From the NCBI GenBank assembly GCA_014380545.1, contig JACMJP010000142.1, positions 1 to 13,476 of the forward strand: 13,476 bases of DNA. The letters are read 5' to 3'. The notes under the pieces are model-generated. The model made no database searches, was not told the origin of the DNA, and saw nothing but the letters and a program-made list of their open reading frames with translations. Below, piece by piece: positions 13,180 to 13,476 of the stretch. The DNA comes from Chitinophagales bacterium. GTDB taxonomy: Bacteria > Bacteroidota > Bacteroidia > Chitinophagales > BACL12. Position numbers and translations under genes: made by a program. Position 1 is the first letter of the stretch; every line of letters starts with the position of its first letter.

Positions 13180-13476
13180 TTAATCAACTTTCGGAATACT
13201 GAACCAGAATGTAGAGCCTTTTCCTTCTTCGGAAATAACACCAATTTCACCATCTAATTTGTTAATGATCTTTTTTGTTATGGATAAACCCAATCCACTA
13301 CCCTGGTATATTTCACGGTTGTGCAGACGTTTGAACATTTCAAAAATACGGTCATGATATTGAGGTTCAATACCAATACCATTATCTTTTACATACCATG
13401 TATATTGATCATTGCCATTGTGCATTTGAATATGAATTTGTGGGTTTAATGAAGTATTATATTTTACTGCATTTTC
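13180..13476 (-). CDS. Sensor histidine kinase, C-terminal HATPase part (cut by window edge)
   Basis: The frame stays open from the window edge to a stop at 13180. It covers 98 codons of a HATPase domain: N-box residues NAVKYN at the edge, G1 DNGIGIEP, the F-box-like RIFEMFKRLHNREIYQGSG, G2 GSGLGLSITKKII, and the final strand KGSTFWFSIP. An internal ATG at 13425 only looks like a start, because the N-box lies upstream of it. The style (RLHNREIYQG) is that of PAS/GAF-type, phytochrome-related kinases. The sensor and H-box are outside the window. Confidence 0.9.
   Translation of the reverse strand, partial: ENAVKYNTSLNPQIHIQMHNGNDQYTWYVKDNGIGIEPQYHDRIFEMFKRLHNREIYQGSGLGLSITKKIINKLDGEIGVISEEGKGSTFWFSIPKVD

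Overview
The window looks like a chromosomal stretch from an uncultured or poorly studied member of the Bacteroidota. It is AT-rich. It has an atpDC pair detached from the other ATP synthase genes, promoters of the TAnnTTTG type with no Shine-Dalgarno sequences, and protein families typical of the phylum (YwqK/MORN proteins, cytosolic histidine kinases, short AraC regulators). TGA acts as a normal stop in several genes, so the standard bacterial code applies. I saw no tRNA, rRNA, CRISPR array or insertion sequence.

Left part (1-5300). On the minus strand lie the end of a lipid-transport (Mla-type) ABC operon, with permease and ATPase overlapping by 4 bases, and an outer-membrane beta-barrel protein of the BamA/surface-antigen type. 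On the plus strand follow a MORN/HEAT-type protein interrupted by an in-frame TGA, then atpD and atpC. The atpDC pair has a clear promoter in front and a 19-bp perfect bidirectional terminator behind.

Centre (5300-11110), all minus strand: a small protein resembling domain 3 of eRF1/Pelota, a cupin - response regulator - histidine kinase operon, a fatty acid desaturase, an AraC-type regulator with an HMA-like N-terminus, a previously unlisted 34-residue membrane peptide, and a nitroreductase (Acg-like) whose C-terminus is deleted and frameshifted. The main discovery is that five of these transcription units share the same upstream element. It is a pair of direct half-sites close to GTTAYATAATT, 20-21 bp apart (two helical turns), placed the same distance from a Bacteroidota -7 box where the -33 element should be. 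The five copies sit before the cupin operon (7438), the desaturase (8639), the AraC gene itself (9355), the 34-residue peptide (9845) and the nitroreductase (11068). The simplest reading is a local regulon activated by one protein, most likely the encoded AraC regulator, which would also control itself. That the AraC protein binds these sites is inference.

Right part (11200-13476), minus strand: an alpha/beta hydrolase of the plant-esterase-like type, an AraC-HTH plus O6-methylguanine methyltransferase fusion, and the C-terminal end of a sensor histidine kinase that runs off the window. None of these carries the shared operator.
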